50,001 nt of DNA from Anaerolineaceae bacterium (GTDB taxonomy: Bacteria > Chloroflexota > Anaerolineae > Anaerolineales > Anaerolineaceae), in NCBI GenBank assembly GCA_017417055.1, contig JAFPZX010000003.1, forward strand, positions 1 to 50,001. The letters run 5' to 3'. Position numbers and translations under genes: made by a program. Below the pieces are notes generated by a model, which was given only the letters and a program-made list of their open reading frames with translations, was not told the origin of the DNA and made no database searches. This document shows positions 1 through 9,043 of this stretch, one piece after another (within the stretch, counting starts at the first letter, position 1; each line of letters starts with the position of its first letter).

Positions 1-660
1 ATCGTTTTTCGAGGAAAGATTCGCCTTTTTTCGGTTTTCATTCGATTTAATTGCTCGTACAATATCCTTACAAGGATGAGAGAATGATTACCAACAAATA
101 AAGAAATAAGCACTTCAAAATAAGGATTGTTTTGATATAATATGAACAAGCAATAATTAATAAAAGCACTCATAATAAAAAGGTGCTATCAAATAAGGTA
201 TGATCTACAACAACGTTACTCAAAAAAGTAACACTGAACCTTAAAGAATTAGAATGGCTTTTTTTTTGCACGATTTGTTGCACTGTATTTAGGGGAAAAT
301 GCTTGATTAAAAACTGGTTTTTGCAAAATTTTAGAGTAAATCAGTAAGATTTAACTCGTATCAGGGGATAATAATACGTGAGGAGACACTCTCATAACCC
401 GAAGTGCAATGAATAAATGAAAAGCCCCGCAACAAGAAACTATTTATCTGCGCTTTTAAATCAGTACCTTTTAATGTATATATTATTTTTTAGATTTATA
501 CACATCATTTTTTTGAAAGTAACAAACTTGCAACAACTTATCTTCAAATTTTATAATATGTGTTAAATTTGTAAAAAATATAAAAACAAAGGTGTATTTC
601 GAGTAAAAACAGACCGAAATTGTTTGAAATGCGTGATTAATTCAGTATTAAAACTAAGTG

Positions 661-705
661 TGTCTGTGGAACAAGATGTTGTGGGTTCGAGCCCCACCAG
701 CCTCC
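661..705 (+). pseudogene. tRNA/tmRNA 3'-end-like fragment
   Basis: A perfect T-arm is visible: stem GTGGG (681-685), loop TTCGAGC (686-692), stem CCCAC (693-697). It is followed by CAGCCTC as a possible 3' acceptor strand. No matching 5' acceptor, D-arm or anticodon arm lies upstream, so this is not an intact tRNA. The acceptor-like CAGCCTC would pair with GGGGCTG, the usual tmRNA 5' end, and the ending resembles tmRNA 3' ends. No tmRNA body or tag reading frame is visible. Inference: a leftover 3' end of ssrA or a tRNA, of the kind produced at integration sites of mobile elements. Confidence 0.45.
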
Positions 706-840
706 CTTTTATATTTAATACAGCATTTTAATCCGTAAACTTTTTAAATTCACACCTGAGATATATGTTTCAGAAAATTTTATTATCCTCGGAAAAACCT
801 GTTCGAGTCCTGTGTAAACTCGCAACAGTGGATTCGTCGA

Positions 841-876
841 GAATATTTATGGTGACATTTCTAAAAATAAATATTC
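841..876. repeat. Inverted repeat, 10-bp arms
   Basis: GAATATTTAT (841-850) and ATAAATATTC (867-876) are exact reverse complements separated by 16 bases. The site lies about 125 bp upstream of the secreted-protein gene at 1001. It could be an operator or an mRNA hairpin, but it is AT-rich and no T-run follows, so a terminator is unlikely. Confidence 0.35.
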
Positions 877-1000
877 CTGATTCATAAAAATATATACCAT
901 ATATTAAATAAAATCATTATAATTATTAAAAATTAAGAAACTTTTAAATTGTCTTTTTCGTTTATATAACAGATAACCTTAAAATTATGGCAGGGATAAG

Positions 1001-1612
1001 ATGAAAAAGAAAATAATAATTGAAACTTTTCTGGTAATTTTGATATTAAGCTGTGCATGTTTGTCTGTCTCAGCGGGAACACTGCCACCGGATCGCACAC
1101 AGCAGGTATTGGATTTGCTTGCGGTAGAATGTCAGAATATAAACGACTACAGTATTATGGCTCAATATGGTGACACATCCCGTTACAATGCCGTCAGAGA
1201 CCATATTGCTGTAACCATCAACAATGTTTCACTGCTGATGAATGGATTTGACAATTCATCAATCAACACGCTGTGGAATATGTATAATCAATTTGGTCCT
1301 GATACACAATCAGCTCAATGGGCTGCTGAGACATGTTCATCTGTCAGAATGGAAATATATCGAAAAATTTCAAATGATGAGAATCTGAACAGATACAATG
1401 GGACAATTTCCACTTTCGATGAATGTGCTGAAGCCGGATATCGGGTAAATGGCGGAACGTGCTTTATCGGCGGAACATCTGTATTTGATGAAAACGGAAA
1501 CCTGATCGGGTTTTATTATTCAGATTGTTACGACAGTCAGGGCTTTCATCCCGGTTCCTGCTGGGATTGTTATTACGGCGCAGACAATGACGGATGTATA
1601 GCGAAACCATAA
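1001..1612 (+). CDS. Secreted cysteine-rich protein, unknown function
   Basis: The 203-residue product begins with a basic N-terminus and a hydrophobic stretch ending near VSAG, a plausible Sec signal peptide cut around residue 25. The CAC in this stretch does not fit a normal lipobox well. The mature part carries eight cysteines, five of them in the last third (GTCF, SDCY, GSCW, WDCY, DGCI), suggesting disulfides in an exported protein. No family was recognised. An AGGGAT sequence lies about 6 bases before the ATG. The gene ends one base before the start of the TPR gene, so the two are probably co-transcribed and translationally coupled. Confidence 0.7.
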   Translation: MKKKIIIETFLVILILSCACLSVSAGTLPPDRTQQVLDLLAVECQNINDYSIMAQYGDTSRYNAVRDHIAVTINNVSLLMNGFDNSSINTLWNMYNQFGPDTQSAQWAAETCSSVRMEIYRKISNDENLNRYNGTISTFDECAEAGYRVNGGTCFIGGTSVFDENGNLIGFYYSDCYDSQGFHPGSCWDCYYGADNDGCIAKP

Positions 1613-1613
1613 T

Positions 1614-2963
1614 ATGCAGCTGACCGGAAAAAACCTCGAATTCAAACATGAAAACCGTTCAAATCCACTGACGGTTTTGCTTTTGTTGTTTTTATGCGTG
1701 ATCAGCCTGTTTTTGCTGAAGGCGGTTGTTTCAAAAACGATTGTTTCCCCATGGCTGCCTACAGCTGTTCCCACAAGAAATGCAACATCCTTTGCGATGG
1801 AAGCAGATACGTATTTTCGTGCAGGAAACCTGCAAAAGGCTGCTGATTCTTATGCAGCGGCTGCCGTGCTGGAACCGGATAATGCGGATTATGTATGGAA
1901 GCGGGGCAGATCGCTGATTTACCTGACAGGGTCGCAGACAACAGACCAGGAAAAATCAGCTACGCTTACGGAAGTAATCAATTCACTGGAAAAGGCATTA
2001 GATACATTCACGGAAAACTCTAATATATATTCAATTCTCGCTTTTGCGTATATCTGGTATGCGGACGCGGACTTGTGCGGTGCTGCCAACGTGGAAACAA
2101 ATCAGGCACTTGCGGAAAGCAATATCCGCCGGGCAGTCGATTTCAACTCCCGCAATCCGCTGGCCTATGCCATTTATTCTGAAATCCTGCTCGCACAATC
2201 CAATTACGTACGGGCTGAGCAGATGCTGAGTCAGGCTTTGGAATATGGCACATCTTCTGAAAACCGGGATTCCGATGTGATGTTTGATGTTTACCGGGTT
2301 CAGGGAATTTTGCTTGAATCTTACGGACAATATCGTTCTGCTATTGATGCATATAATCACGCGCTTGAGTTTTCTCCAAACATGACATTTTTACAGATTC
2401 GTATCGGTGTTAACTGGCGTCAGATTACCGATTATGATTCCGCATTGGAGATGTTCGCAAAAGCTGCCAGAATCAATGACCAGCTCGGTGTTCATGACCC
2501 AATGCCCTATATCGCAATCGGCAACACATATTCACAAACAGGTGACTTTTATGCTGCAGGTTTGAACATCAAAAAAGCATTGCAGATCAACCCATATAAT
2601 GCTGATGTTTATGGACGTCTGGGGGTTAATTATTACAAAGCCCGTAACTACGAAGCTGCCATTGAAGCGCTGAGCTGTGTTGTTAATGGCTGCGGTGCAC
2701 TGGCAAGCTGTACAGTGCGGGAATGTGCCGACGAAGGTAATCCGATTATTGAGATTGCCAAAATGCCTATCAGCAGTTCTACGGTTCCTTACTATTTTTC
2801 ATACGTAGGGGCGTTGGCTTATATGCATACTGCCGCAAACCGTTATTGTGAAGAAGCTGTAAGCGTAGCTAAAGAAATTGAAGCTGTTTATGGAGATGAT
2901 CCTTCTGTTATGTCAATCGTACGCGACGGTCAGGCTATTTGTGCATCCTATGGGTATCAATAA
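1614..2963 (+). CDS. Membrane-anchored TPR-repeat protein
   Basis: This 449-residue protein has one transmembrane segment near residues 18-45, followed by a long array of helix pairs with TPR signatures. These include A-x-x-Y-x-x-A around 60-85, a central block (about 150-270) and the classic pattern with conserved N-P-Y-N-A-D near 325-330. TPR arrays mediate protein-protein contacts, so it probably scaffolds something at the outer face of the membrane. The last 90 residues are less repeat-like and contain several cysteines. It starts one base after the upstream secreted-protein stop with no clear ribosome site of its own, which suggests coupling. The partner is unknown; the upstream secreted protein is a candidate. 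Confidence 0.75.
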   Translation: MQLTGKNLEFKHENRSNPLTVLLLLFLCVISLFLLKAVVSKTIVSPWLPTAVPTRNATSFAMEADTYFRAGNLQKAADSYAAAAVLEPDNADYVWKRGRSLIYLTGSQTTDQEKSATLTEVINSLEKALDTFTENSNIYSILAFAYIWYADADLCGAANVETNQALAESNIRRAVDFNSRNPLAYAIYSEILLAQSNYVRAEQMLSQALEYGTSSENRDSDVMFDVYRVQGILLESYGQYRSAIDAYNHALEFSPNMTFLQIRIGVNWRQITDYDSALEMFAKAARINDQLGVHDPMPYIAIGNTYSQTGDFYAAGLNIKKALQINPYNADVYGRLGVNYYKARNYEAAIEALSCVVNGCGALASCTVRECADEGNPIIEIAKMPISSSTVPYYFSYVGALAYMHTAANRYCEEAVSVAKEIEAVYGDDPSVMSIVRDGQAICASYGYQ

Positions 2964-2972
2964 AGGAGAAAG

Positions 2973-3569
2973 ATGGTAATTGGAGTTACAGGTGGAATTG
3001 CCTGTGGAAAGAGTGAAGTATGCCGCATCCTTGAAAAAATGGGGTTTGTTCATATCGATGCAGATGATGTTGCTCATGGTGTATTAGAACTGCCTGATGT
3101 AATAGGTTCTGTTACCGCATATTTTGGAAATGACGTTTTGTCAGCTTCTGATGATAAAAAGAGTGCGCTTTCCATTGATCGGAAAAAACTTGGAGCTATT
3201 GTTTTTGATGATAATGAAAAAATGAATGTACTGGAAAGTATCACTCATCCGGTAATCATCAGGCAAATAAAAGGTATGATTAATTCCGATAAAACAAAAG
3301 ATTATGTGATCGAGGCAATTGAGCTTGTCAGTTCCGGACTGCTTGAATTTTGTGATGAATTATGGGTCGTACATGCTGACAGGGAACAACAGCTGAAGCG
3401 ACTGATGGAAAACAGGCACATGAACTATGAGGAAGCCTGCATGCGGCTGAAATCGCAGGAAAACCACGACTGGAATGAGGCAGACGCTGATCACATTATT
3501 TTTTCAACGGAGCCTATCGAGACTATGGAAAAACAGGTTCGTGAAGCTTTATCGACACGTCAAAAATAA
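2973..3569 (+). CDS. coaE: Dephospho-CoA kinase
   Basis: CoaE phosphorylates the 3'-hydroxyl of dephospho-CoA with ATP, the last step of coenzyme A synthesis, in the cytoplasm. The 198-residue length is typical. The P-loop GGIACGKS is at residues 7-14, followed by the HIDADDVAH segment that is characteristic of the family (usually DAD in the substrate-binding region). The lid region with R-x-x-x-R-M-like basic residues sits around 145-160. AAAGGAG lies 6 bases before the ATG. The gene sits between the TPR gene and cdaA with short gaps, in an apparent five-gene plus-strand operon. Confidence 0.95.
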   Translation: MVIGVTGGIACGKSEVCRILEKMGFVHIDADDVAHGVLELPDVIGSVTAYFGNDVLSASDDKKSALSIDRKKLGAIVFDDNEKMNVLESITHPVIIRQIKGMINSDKTKDYVIEAIELVSSGLLEFCDELWVVHADREQQLKRLMENRHMNYEEACMRLKSQENHDWNEADADHIIFSTEPIETMEKQVREALSTRQK

Positions 3570-3587
3570 ATAGTGCGGAGAGATAAA

Positions 3588-4478
3588 TTGGAAAGACTCA
3601 TCAATGAAATAAAATTTATAGGGCAAAGGCTGACTCCGGAATGTATTCCGGATATACTGCTGGTGGCATTAATGATCCTGATTGTTGTCAAGCTGCTGCA
3701 GGGAACGCGTGGTTTCAGTATGGTGCGCGGGTTGATTTTTGCGTTTGTCGTGTTTGGAGCTTTGAGCCTGATACCAAATCTGACTGCATTCAATTGGGTT
3801 GTATCCAATGCTACGCCTATGCTTTTAATTATGATTCCGGTCATTTTTGCTCCTGAAATCCGCAGATCGTTTGACCGGGTTGGTGGTTTACGCAGTTTTT
3901 CAGATCTTTTTTCCGGAACACCCAAAGATTCTGATGCCATGTATGATGTTGCCGATACGATTGGAGAAGCCTGTATGCGCCTTTCCAACCGAAACCATGG
4001 CGCCTTGATCGTTATGGAATATTTTGATGATATGGATCAACAAATTACAGCAGGGGTTCATATTGACGCGAAAGTCACAGTGGAGCTGATGCTGCAAATA
4101 TTTTATCCCAATACTCCGCTGCATGACGGCGCAGTCATCATCCGGGATGGACGGATTTATATGGCATCCTGCGTTATGCCGCTCTCATCCAAAAATTCAC
4201 TGGAAAAAAATCCGGAACGTCATATGGGGCTGCGGCATCGTGCCGCATTGGGCGTCAGCGAGGCTGCGGATTGTCTGGCAATTGTTGTTTCAGAAGAGAC
4301 CGGGACAATTTCAATTTGCAGAAACGGAATCATTGAGCGTGATTTGTCCCCAAACCGATTAGCGGAAATTATCAAAGAAACCTATACACAGCCGACACAG
4401 ATGTCATTTGTAGATTCTGTGAAACAAATCATCAGTAATTGGGGCAAAAATAATACAAAAGGCGAGGGGAACAAATGA
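3588..4478 (+). CDS. cdaA: Diadenylate cyclase (c-di-AMP synthase), CdaA type
   Basis: The enzyme condenses two ATP into cyclic di-AMP, a second messenger for potassium and cell-wall homeostasis. Three N-terminal membrane helices (roughly residues 20-37, 45-63, 72-88) precede a DAC domain with both catalytic signatures: LHDGAVII around 178-185 and RHRAALG around 216-222. The longest frame opens with GTG at 3573. I prefer the TTG at 3588 because GGAGAG ends 5 bases before it, whereas nothing resembling a ribosome site precedes the GTG. The gene follows coaE and overlaps cdaR by ATGA, the usual cdaA-cdaR pairing; glmM is not present. Confidence 0.93.
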   Translation: MERLINEIKFIGQRLTPECIPDILLVALMILIVVKLLQGTRGFSMVRGLIFAFVVFGALSLIPNLTAFNWVVSNATPMLLIMIPVIFAPEIRRSFDRVGGLRSFSDLFSGTPKDSDAMYDVADTIGEACMRLSNRNHGALIVMEYFDDMDQQITAGVHIDAKVTVELMLQIFYPNTPLHDGAVIIRDGRIYMASCVMPLSSKNSLEKNPERHMGLRHRAALGVSEAADCLAIVVSEETGTISICRNGIIERDLSPNRLAEIIKETYTQPTQMSFVDSVKQIISNWGKNNTKGEGNK

Positions 4479-5725
4479 AAAAATTATTTCTCGAAATCCT
4501 GAAAGATATTCCGCTGATTTTGGTTTGTATCCTTCTTGCCTTTTTTATCTGGGTTTTTGCAACCATGACAACAGACCCGACAGAAGAAGGTCGTTTTTCT
4601 CAAACTGTGTCGATTGAAACGGTAGGTCTTGAAGAAGATATGATGATCACGTCGGGACTGCCTTATACGGTTTCCATCAATCTGCGCGCCCCGAATTCTG
4701 TCTGGCGCAGAATATCCCTTGAAAGGACATCGGCGAAAGCTATTGTTGATGTTACCGGTCTGGAGCCCGGTGTTCACACAGTTCCTATTACAGTTCAAGT
4801 CGGTATTTCACCGGTACAAGTCGTTTCTTTCACTCCCAATACGGCAACTGTAACCGTCGAAAAATATGAAACACGGGAATATTCTGTTGAAGTTGAAGAA
4901 AGCGGTGATATCCCGACTGCATTCCGTGCTGAAACTCCCGTTGTTTCTCCGGAAAAGGTGAAAATTTCCGGGACTATTTCGCAATTGGACACGATCAATA
5001 AAGTTGCAGTGAAGCTGGAAAGAAACAATAATACAGAGACAATTGAGCAGTCACTTTCCGTTGCTGCTTATACAGAAGACGGTAAAACCGTTCGGGATTT
5101 GACCATCCAACCGGAAAAGGTTAAAGTAACTGAAGAAATCAAAATGCGTGGTGGTTACCGTATTCTTTCTGTCAAATTATCCGTCAAAGGTGAAATTTCT
5201 ACGGGGTACCGTGTAGATGATTTAAGTGTGGATCCTGGCTTTGTGACTGTTTATTCTGCGGACAAAGAACTGCTGAACAGTTTGAACAGTTTTATCGAAA
5301 CTGAAACAATTATGCTGGATGAAATCAACACGACGACCAATAGAAAAGTCGGATTGAATATTCCGGAAGGTGTTACACTTGTTGGAGATTCCACTGTATC
5401 TGTGAATGTCGTTGTGAGTGCGGTTGAGAGCACGTCCACCTTTGCTCAAATTCCGGTTTCGCCCATTGGTCTGGATGATGGTTACATTGTCTCCATCTCT
5501 CCTGAAGATATTGATGTCTATGTCGCCGGGCCGATGGTCACTCTGGCTGAAATTGAACCGAGTGATATCCATGCTGTTGTTGAATTACAGGACCTCACTG
5601 AGGGAAGTTATCAAATTGCCCCGAAAGTGGAATTTACCGCACCGGAAACGATCACGGTCCAGTCAATCCAACCGGCAATCATTGAGGTACAGATAACGAA
5701 AATATCCGATGAAGAGATAAGATAA
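4475..5725 (+). CDS. cdaR: YbbR-domain regulator of the diadenylate cyclase
   Basis: A 416-residue protein with one N-terminal membrane helix (about residues 8-30) followed by an extracytoplasmic region of repeated YbbR domains. The repeats are rich in beta-strand patterns such as V-E-V-E-x-x-G and P-x-x-V-x-V-x-G, recurring near 130-175, 215-245 and 310-400. In Firmicutes, CdaR binds CdaA in the membrane and adjusts its output. The four-base overlap with cdaA supports the same role here. GAGGGG lies 5 bases before the ATG. The operon ends 36 bases downstream at a strong hairpin. Confidence 0.9.
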   Translation: MKKLFLEILKDIPLILVCILLAFFIWVFATMTTDPTEEGRFSQTVSIETVGLEEDMMITSGLPYTVSINLRAPNSVWRRISLERTSAKAIVDVTGLEPGVHTVPITVQVGISPVQVVSFTPNTATVTVEKYETREYSVEVEESGDIPTAFRAETPVVSPEKVKISGTISQLDTINKVAVKLERNNNTETIEQSLSVAAYTEDGKTVRDLTIQPEKVKVTEEIKMRGGYRILSVKLSVKGEISTGYRVDDLSVDPGFVTVYSADKELLNSLNSFIETETIMLDEINTTTNRKVGLNIPEGVTLVGDSTVSVNVVVSAVESTSTFAQIPVSPIGLDDGYIVSISPEDIDVYVAGPMVTLAEIEPSDIHAVVELQDLTEGSYQIAPKVEFTAPETITVQSIQPAIIEVQITKISDEEIR

Positions 5726-5760
5726 TTCCCTTCTGAATATCGATTTTTGAACAATATCAA

Positions 5761-5795
5761 AAGGCCGCTTATCTTATAGCGGCCTTCCTTTTTAT
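5761..5795. terminator. Bidirectional intrinsic terminator
   Basis: AAGGCCGCT (5761-5769) pairs with AGCGGCCTT (5778-5786) around an 8-base loop, followed by CCTTTTT. It lies between the convergent cdaR and mutS genes, and A-rich sequence on the other side lets it serve mutS as well. Confidence 0.85.
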
Positions 5796-5813
5796 ACTTG
5801 TCCCAATGTGGAA

Positions 5814-8387
5814 TTATTTTTCGAATTTCCGTTTCCAGGTGTACAAAGTATTGATGGCTTCGATTGGAGAAAGATTATCTACGTCGAGATTGTGAAGTGC
5901 GTCAACCACCGGATTTGTTTCCGGGAAGAGCAAAAGCTGCTCTGTGGGAACTGCTTCCTCATGCAGTGCGCTTTGATGGTCTACAGATTCCAGCTGGGAC
6001 AGTATCTCATTGGCGCGGTTGATCACCGGTTTGGGAAGGCCGGCAATCTGTGCAACATGAATCCCATAGGAGCGGTCCGCTGCGCCGGAAATAATCTTAT
6101 GGAGGAAGATAACTTCTCCGTTTGTTTCTGAAACAGCGACATTGTAATTGCGGACTCCGGGCAGCGTATCCGCCAGTTTAGTCAATTCATGGTAGTGGGT
6201 TGCGAACAGCGTCCTTGCCCGTAATTTCGGAGCGTTGTGTATATATTCTACGATCGCCCAGGCAATGGAGACACCGTCATAGGTGCTGGTGCCGCGTCCG
6301 ATTTCGTCAAGAATCAGCAGACTGTGAGGTGTGGCGTTGTTGAGAATGTTCGCGGTTTCCACCATCTCCACCATAAATGTAGACAACCCGGCATGGATCT
6401 CATCCTGAGCACCGATGCGGGTAAATATGCGGTCTACCATTCCGATTTCTGCTTTTTCCGCGGGAACAAAGGATCCCATCTGAGCCATCAGAATAATAAT
6501 GGCCGTTTGGCGCAGGAAAGTGGATTTCCCGCTCATGTTTGGCCCGGTGATGACCCGAACAATTTCTCCATCTTCAAATCGAACGTCATTGGGAATAAAG
6601 CTGTTCCCTTTCGTCATAGTCTTTTCTACAACAGGATGCCTGCCGGCAACAATATTCAATTTATTGCTGTCATCAACGACGGGACAGACATAATTGTTAA
6701 TGGCAGCGGCTTCAGCCAGAGATAAAAGCACATCCAGTGTTCCGATGGCTCGGGCTGTGTGCAAAATGTCGTCTGTATATTGACTGATTTCGTGACATAT
6801 CTGTTCAAAAAGCCGTAATTCGATTTGATGAATGTTATCATCAGCATTTAAAATAAGCGTTTCATATTCTTTCATTTCCGGTGTAATGAACCGTTCCGCA
6901 TTCACAAGGGTTTGCTTGCGGATATAATTTTCCGGTGCGGAAGCGGATTGACCGCGGGAGATTTCAATATAATAGCCGAAAACTTTGTTGTAACTCACTT
7001 TCAGCGTTTTGATGCCGGTGCGTTCCCGCTCCTTTGATTCAAGGTTCGCCATCCAGTCCCGAGCCTCGGATGAATGAAGTTTGATGTTATCCAATTCATC
7101 GGAATATCCGGTTCGGATAATGCCCGTATTGGCGAGCGTTGCCGGCGGATCATCGGAAATGGCTGTTTTCAGAATCTCATAAACTTCCCGAAGAGGATAC
7201 AAGTTTCCGATGGCACCTTTTAGAAACGGCATCAGCGGTTCTATTAAATCCATGATTTCCGGCAGAATTTCCAAGGAACTGCGCATAGCTACAAGGTCTC
7301 TGGGAATGGCATTTTTAGATCCGATTCTGTTGATAAGCCGTTCAAGGTCTGAAAACCCCTTAAGTACAGAAAACAATTCTGCTCGTGTCATGCCATTTGA
7401 AAGCAGACACTGAATTGCTGTCTGACGTGTATGGATCGTTTCGAGGTTAATGAGCGGTTTGTTGACCCATTGCCGGATCAATCGTTTTCCCATCGGTGTT
7501 ACGGTTTTATCCAAAACGCCAAGAAGAGAACCGGAGAGATCCTTACCCCGCAAAGTTTCTGTCAACTCCAGATTTCTGCGTGTAGATGCGTCAAGAAGCA
7601 TAAATTCATCGAGGGAATACACTGAAAGTGACTTCAGCAGCTTCAAAGCCGCTGCCTGGTTTTTATTCAGATAGGAAATAATTGCCCCGGATGCACATGC
7701 GGAAGCCGAATTTGCTGATATACCGAATCCATCCAGTGTCGAGACATTAAACTGATCCATCAGCACAGAGGTGGCTCTGCCCGGATCGAAAAATGCTTTC
7801 GGCACATGAGAGATATGCAGATAGGAAGGAAGATCCAAATCCGTGTTTTCGGACAGAATAATTTCAGCCGGATTCAGACGGGTGATTTCAGAAAGCAGGT
7901 CGGAAAGAATTTTATCGCTTTTCATTTCTGTTACGTAAAATTCTCCCGTTGAAATATCTACATAAGATATTCCCAGGTTATTCCCGTTGACAGCTGCCGA
8001 AAGCAGATAATTATTGGCGTCCTTTTTCAATAAACCCGGTTCAATCAATGTGCCCGGCGTTACAATGCGGATCACCTCACGGGGGAAAAGGCCATTGACC
8101 GCCTGATTGCCCATCTGTTCGCAAATTGCCACGTGGTAACCCTTTTCGATCATCCGTGACAGGTAATTTTCAACAGCATGATAGGGAATCCCGGCCATGG
8201 GTACTTTTTTATTATTCCCAACGCTTCTGGATGTTAGAACGAGATCCAATTCTTTTGATGTAATTTCTGCGTCTTCGTCAAAAGTTTCGTAAAAATCTCC
8301 CAGTCGGAAAAAAACAATGGCATCGGGATATTGTTTTTTTATGTCCAGGTATTGTTGCCGGATAGGTGTGTTGGTTTCTTCACTCAT
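5814..8387 (-). CDS. mutS: DNA mismatch repair protein MutS
   Basis: MutS recognises mismatches and small loops in DNA and recruits repair partners. The 857 residues match the usual length. The N-terminal mismatch-contact motif GDFYETF is near residues 30-36. The ATPase domain shows Walker A GPNMSGKST near 612-620, Walker B LLILDEIGRGTST near 690, and the TLFATHYHEL motif. The ATG overlaps the upstream methyltransferase stop by 8 bases, with AAGGA placed about 7 bases before it, so both are made from one transcript. No mutL is visible in the window. Confidence 0.97.
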   Translation of the reverse strand: MSEETNTPIRQQYLDIKKQYPDAIVFFRLGDFYETFDEDAEITSKELDLVLTSRSVGNNKKVPMAGIPYHAVENYLSRMIEKGYHVAICEQMGNQAVNGLFPREVIRIVTPGTLIEPGLLKKDANNYLLSAAVNGNNLGISYVDISTGEFYVTEMKSDKILSDLLSEITRLNPAEIILSENTDLDLPSYLHISHVPKAFFDPGRATSVLMDQFNVSTLDGFGISANSASACASGAIISYLNKNQAAALKLLKSLSVYSLDEFMLLDASTRRNLELTETLRGKDLSGSLLGVLDKTVTPMGKRLIRQWVNKPLINLETIHTRQTAIQCLLSNGMTRAELFSVLKGFSDLERLINRIGSKNAIPRDLVAMRSSLEILPEIMDLIEPLMPFLKGAIGNLYPLREVYEILKTAISDDPPATLANTGIIRTGYSDELDNIKLHSSEARDWMANLESKERERTGIKTLKVSYNKVFGYYIEISRGQSASAPENYIRKQTLVNAERFITPEMKEYETLILNADDNIHQIELRLFEQICHEISQYTDDILHTARAIGTLDVLLSLAEAAAINNYVCPVVDDSNKLNIVAGRHPVVEKTMTKGNSFIPNDVRFEDGEIVRVITGPNMSGKSTFLRQTAIIILMAQMGSFVPAEKAEIGMVDRIFTRIGAQDEIHAGLSTFMVEMVETANILNNATPHSLLILDEIGRGTSTYDGVSIAWAIVEYIHNAPKLRARTLFATHYHELTKLADTLPGVRNYNVAVSETNGEVIFLHKIISGAADRSYGIHVAQIAGLPKPVINRANEILSQLESVDHQSALHEEAVPTEQLLLFPETNPVVDALHNLDVDNLSPIEAINTLYTWKRKFEK

Positions 8388-9042
8388 TTTTCAATCCTTG
8401 ATAGCGAATCAGGTAGGAAGCAATTCCAAACGCGGTTGCTACATTTAATGATTCTTTTATTCCTTCCATGGGAATATAAACACATAATGAACTTATTTTT
8501 ACAACTTCCGGGTCAATTCCGGAAACTTCATTTCCAACGATCAGCGCCAATGGTTGGTTTTGACTTTGGATAATGGGCAAAGCATCAAATAAATTAACAG
8601 CGGAGTTTCCCCCTTCGAGAGCGACGATCCGGTATCCATTTTCACGAAGACCAACAACGGTATCGAGAACGCTCCATGAATGTTCCCATGGTAAAACGTT
8701 TTCGGCTCCCAGAGATGTTTTTCCTACACGGGGATTTTCAGGTGTCGGCGTTATCCCGCACAAATACAGTTTGTCGATTCCGCATCCGTCGGAAGTTCGA
8801 AAAATCGAGCCGACATTATAAGCGCTGCGGATATTGTCTAAAACACAAACATAAGGCGGATGAACCGTATGTTTTCCCTTGACCGGAACGGTGAAAGATG
8901 AATAAGGAATTTCAGCCATCGTCAGCGGAGCACCGCAGCGAGGACAGCGGGTTCTTCTTTTCTCAGTAGGACTGAGCGGGAACCGGAATCCGCAGCCAGG
9001 GTCAGAGCAAATCAGTATTTCGTGCAGCGTATCTGTACTCAA
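8380..9042 (-). CDS. SpoU/TrmH-family RNA 2'-O-methyltransferase with N-terminal zinc ribbon
   Basis: The C-terminal domain is a SPOUT methyltransferase: DNIRSAYNVGSIFRT (motif 1), LIVGNEVSGI (motif 2) and IPMEGIKESLNVATA (motif 3). These fold into the knot that binds S-adenosylmethionine and methylates a ribose in tRNA or rRNA. Before it is a short ribbon with CSDPGC and CPRCG, four cysteines likely to bind zinc. The longest frame would begin at a TTG at 9144, inside the upstream fusion gene and without a ribosome site. The TTG at 9042 lies one base after that gene's stop and has GAGG 5 bases before it, giving 220 residues, so I use it. The exact RNA target is unknown. Confidence 0.85.
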   Translation of the reverse strand: MSTDTLHEILICSDPGCGFRFPLSPTEKRRTRCPRCGAPLTMAEIPYSSFTVPVKGKHTVHPPYVCVLDNIRSAYNVGSIFRTSDGCGIDKLYLCGITPTPENPRVGKTSLGAENVLPWEHSWSVLDTVVGLRENGYRIVALEGGNSAVNLFDALPIIQSQNQPLALIVGNEVSGIDPEVVKISSLCVYIPMEGIKESLNVATAFGIASYLIRYQGLKNE

Positions 9043-9043
9043 A

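Larger units (their letters stand above)
1..1000. other. AT-rich gene-free stretch
   Basis: No convincing coding frame is visible on either strand over this kilobase. The sequence is clearly more AT-rich than the genes to its right. It contains a small hairpin (GTTACT/AGTAAC, near 214-231), a tRNA- or tmRNA-like 3' end (661-705) and a 10-bp inverted repeat (841-876). No riboswitch, integrase remnant or CRISPR repeat was recognised. Confidence 0.6.

Noticed and set aside
1-705. Complete tmRNA gene ending at 705
   Set aside because: No GGGGCTG-type 5' end, conserved TTCGAC core or tag reading frame ending in Ala-Ala was found upstream; only the 3' end resembles tmRNA.
798-825. Second T-arm-like sequence (CTGTTCGAGTCC)
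   Set aside because: The flanking bases do not pair into a five-base stem, so it is not a tRNA arm.
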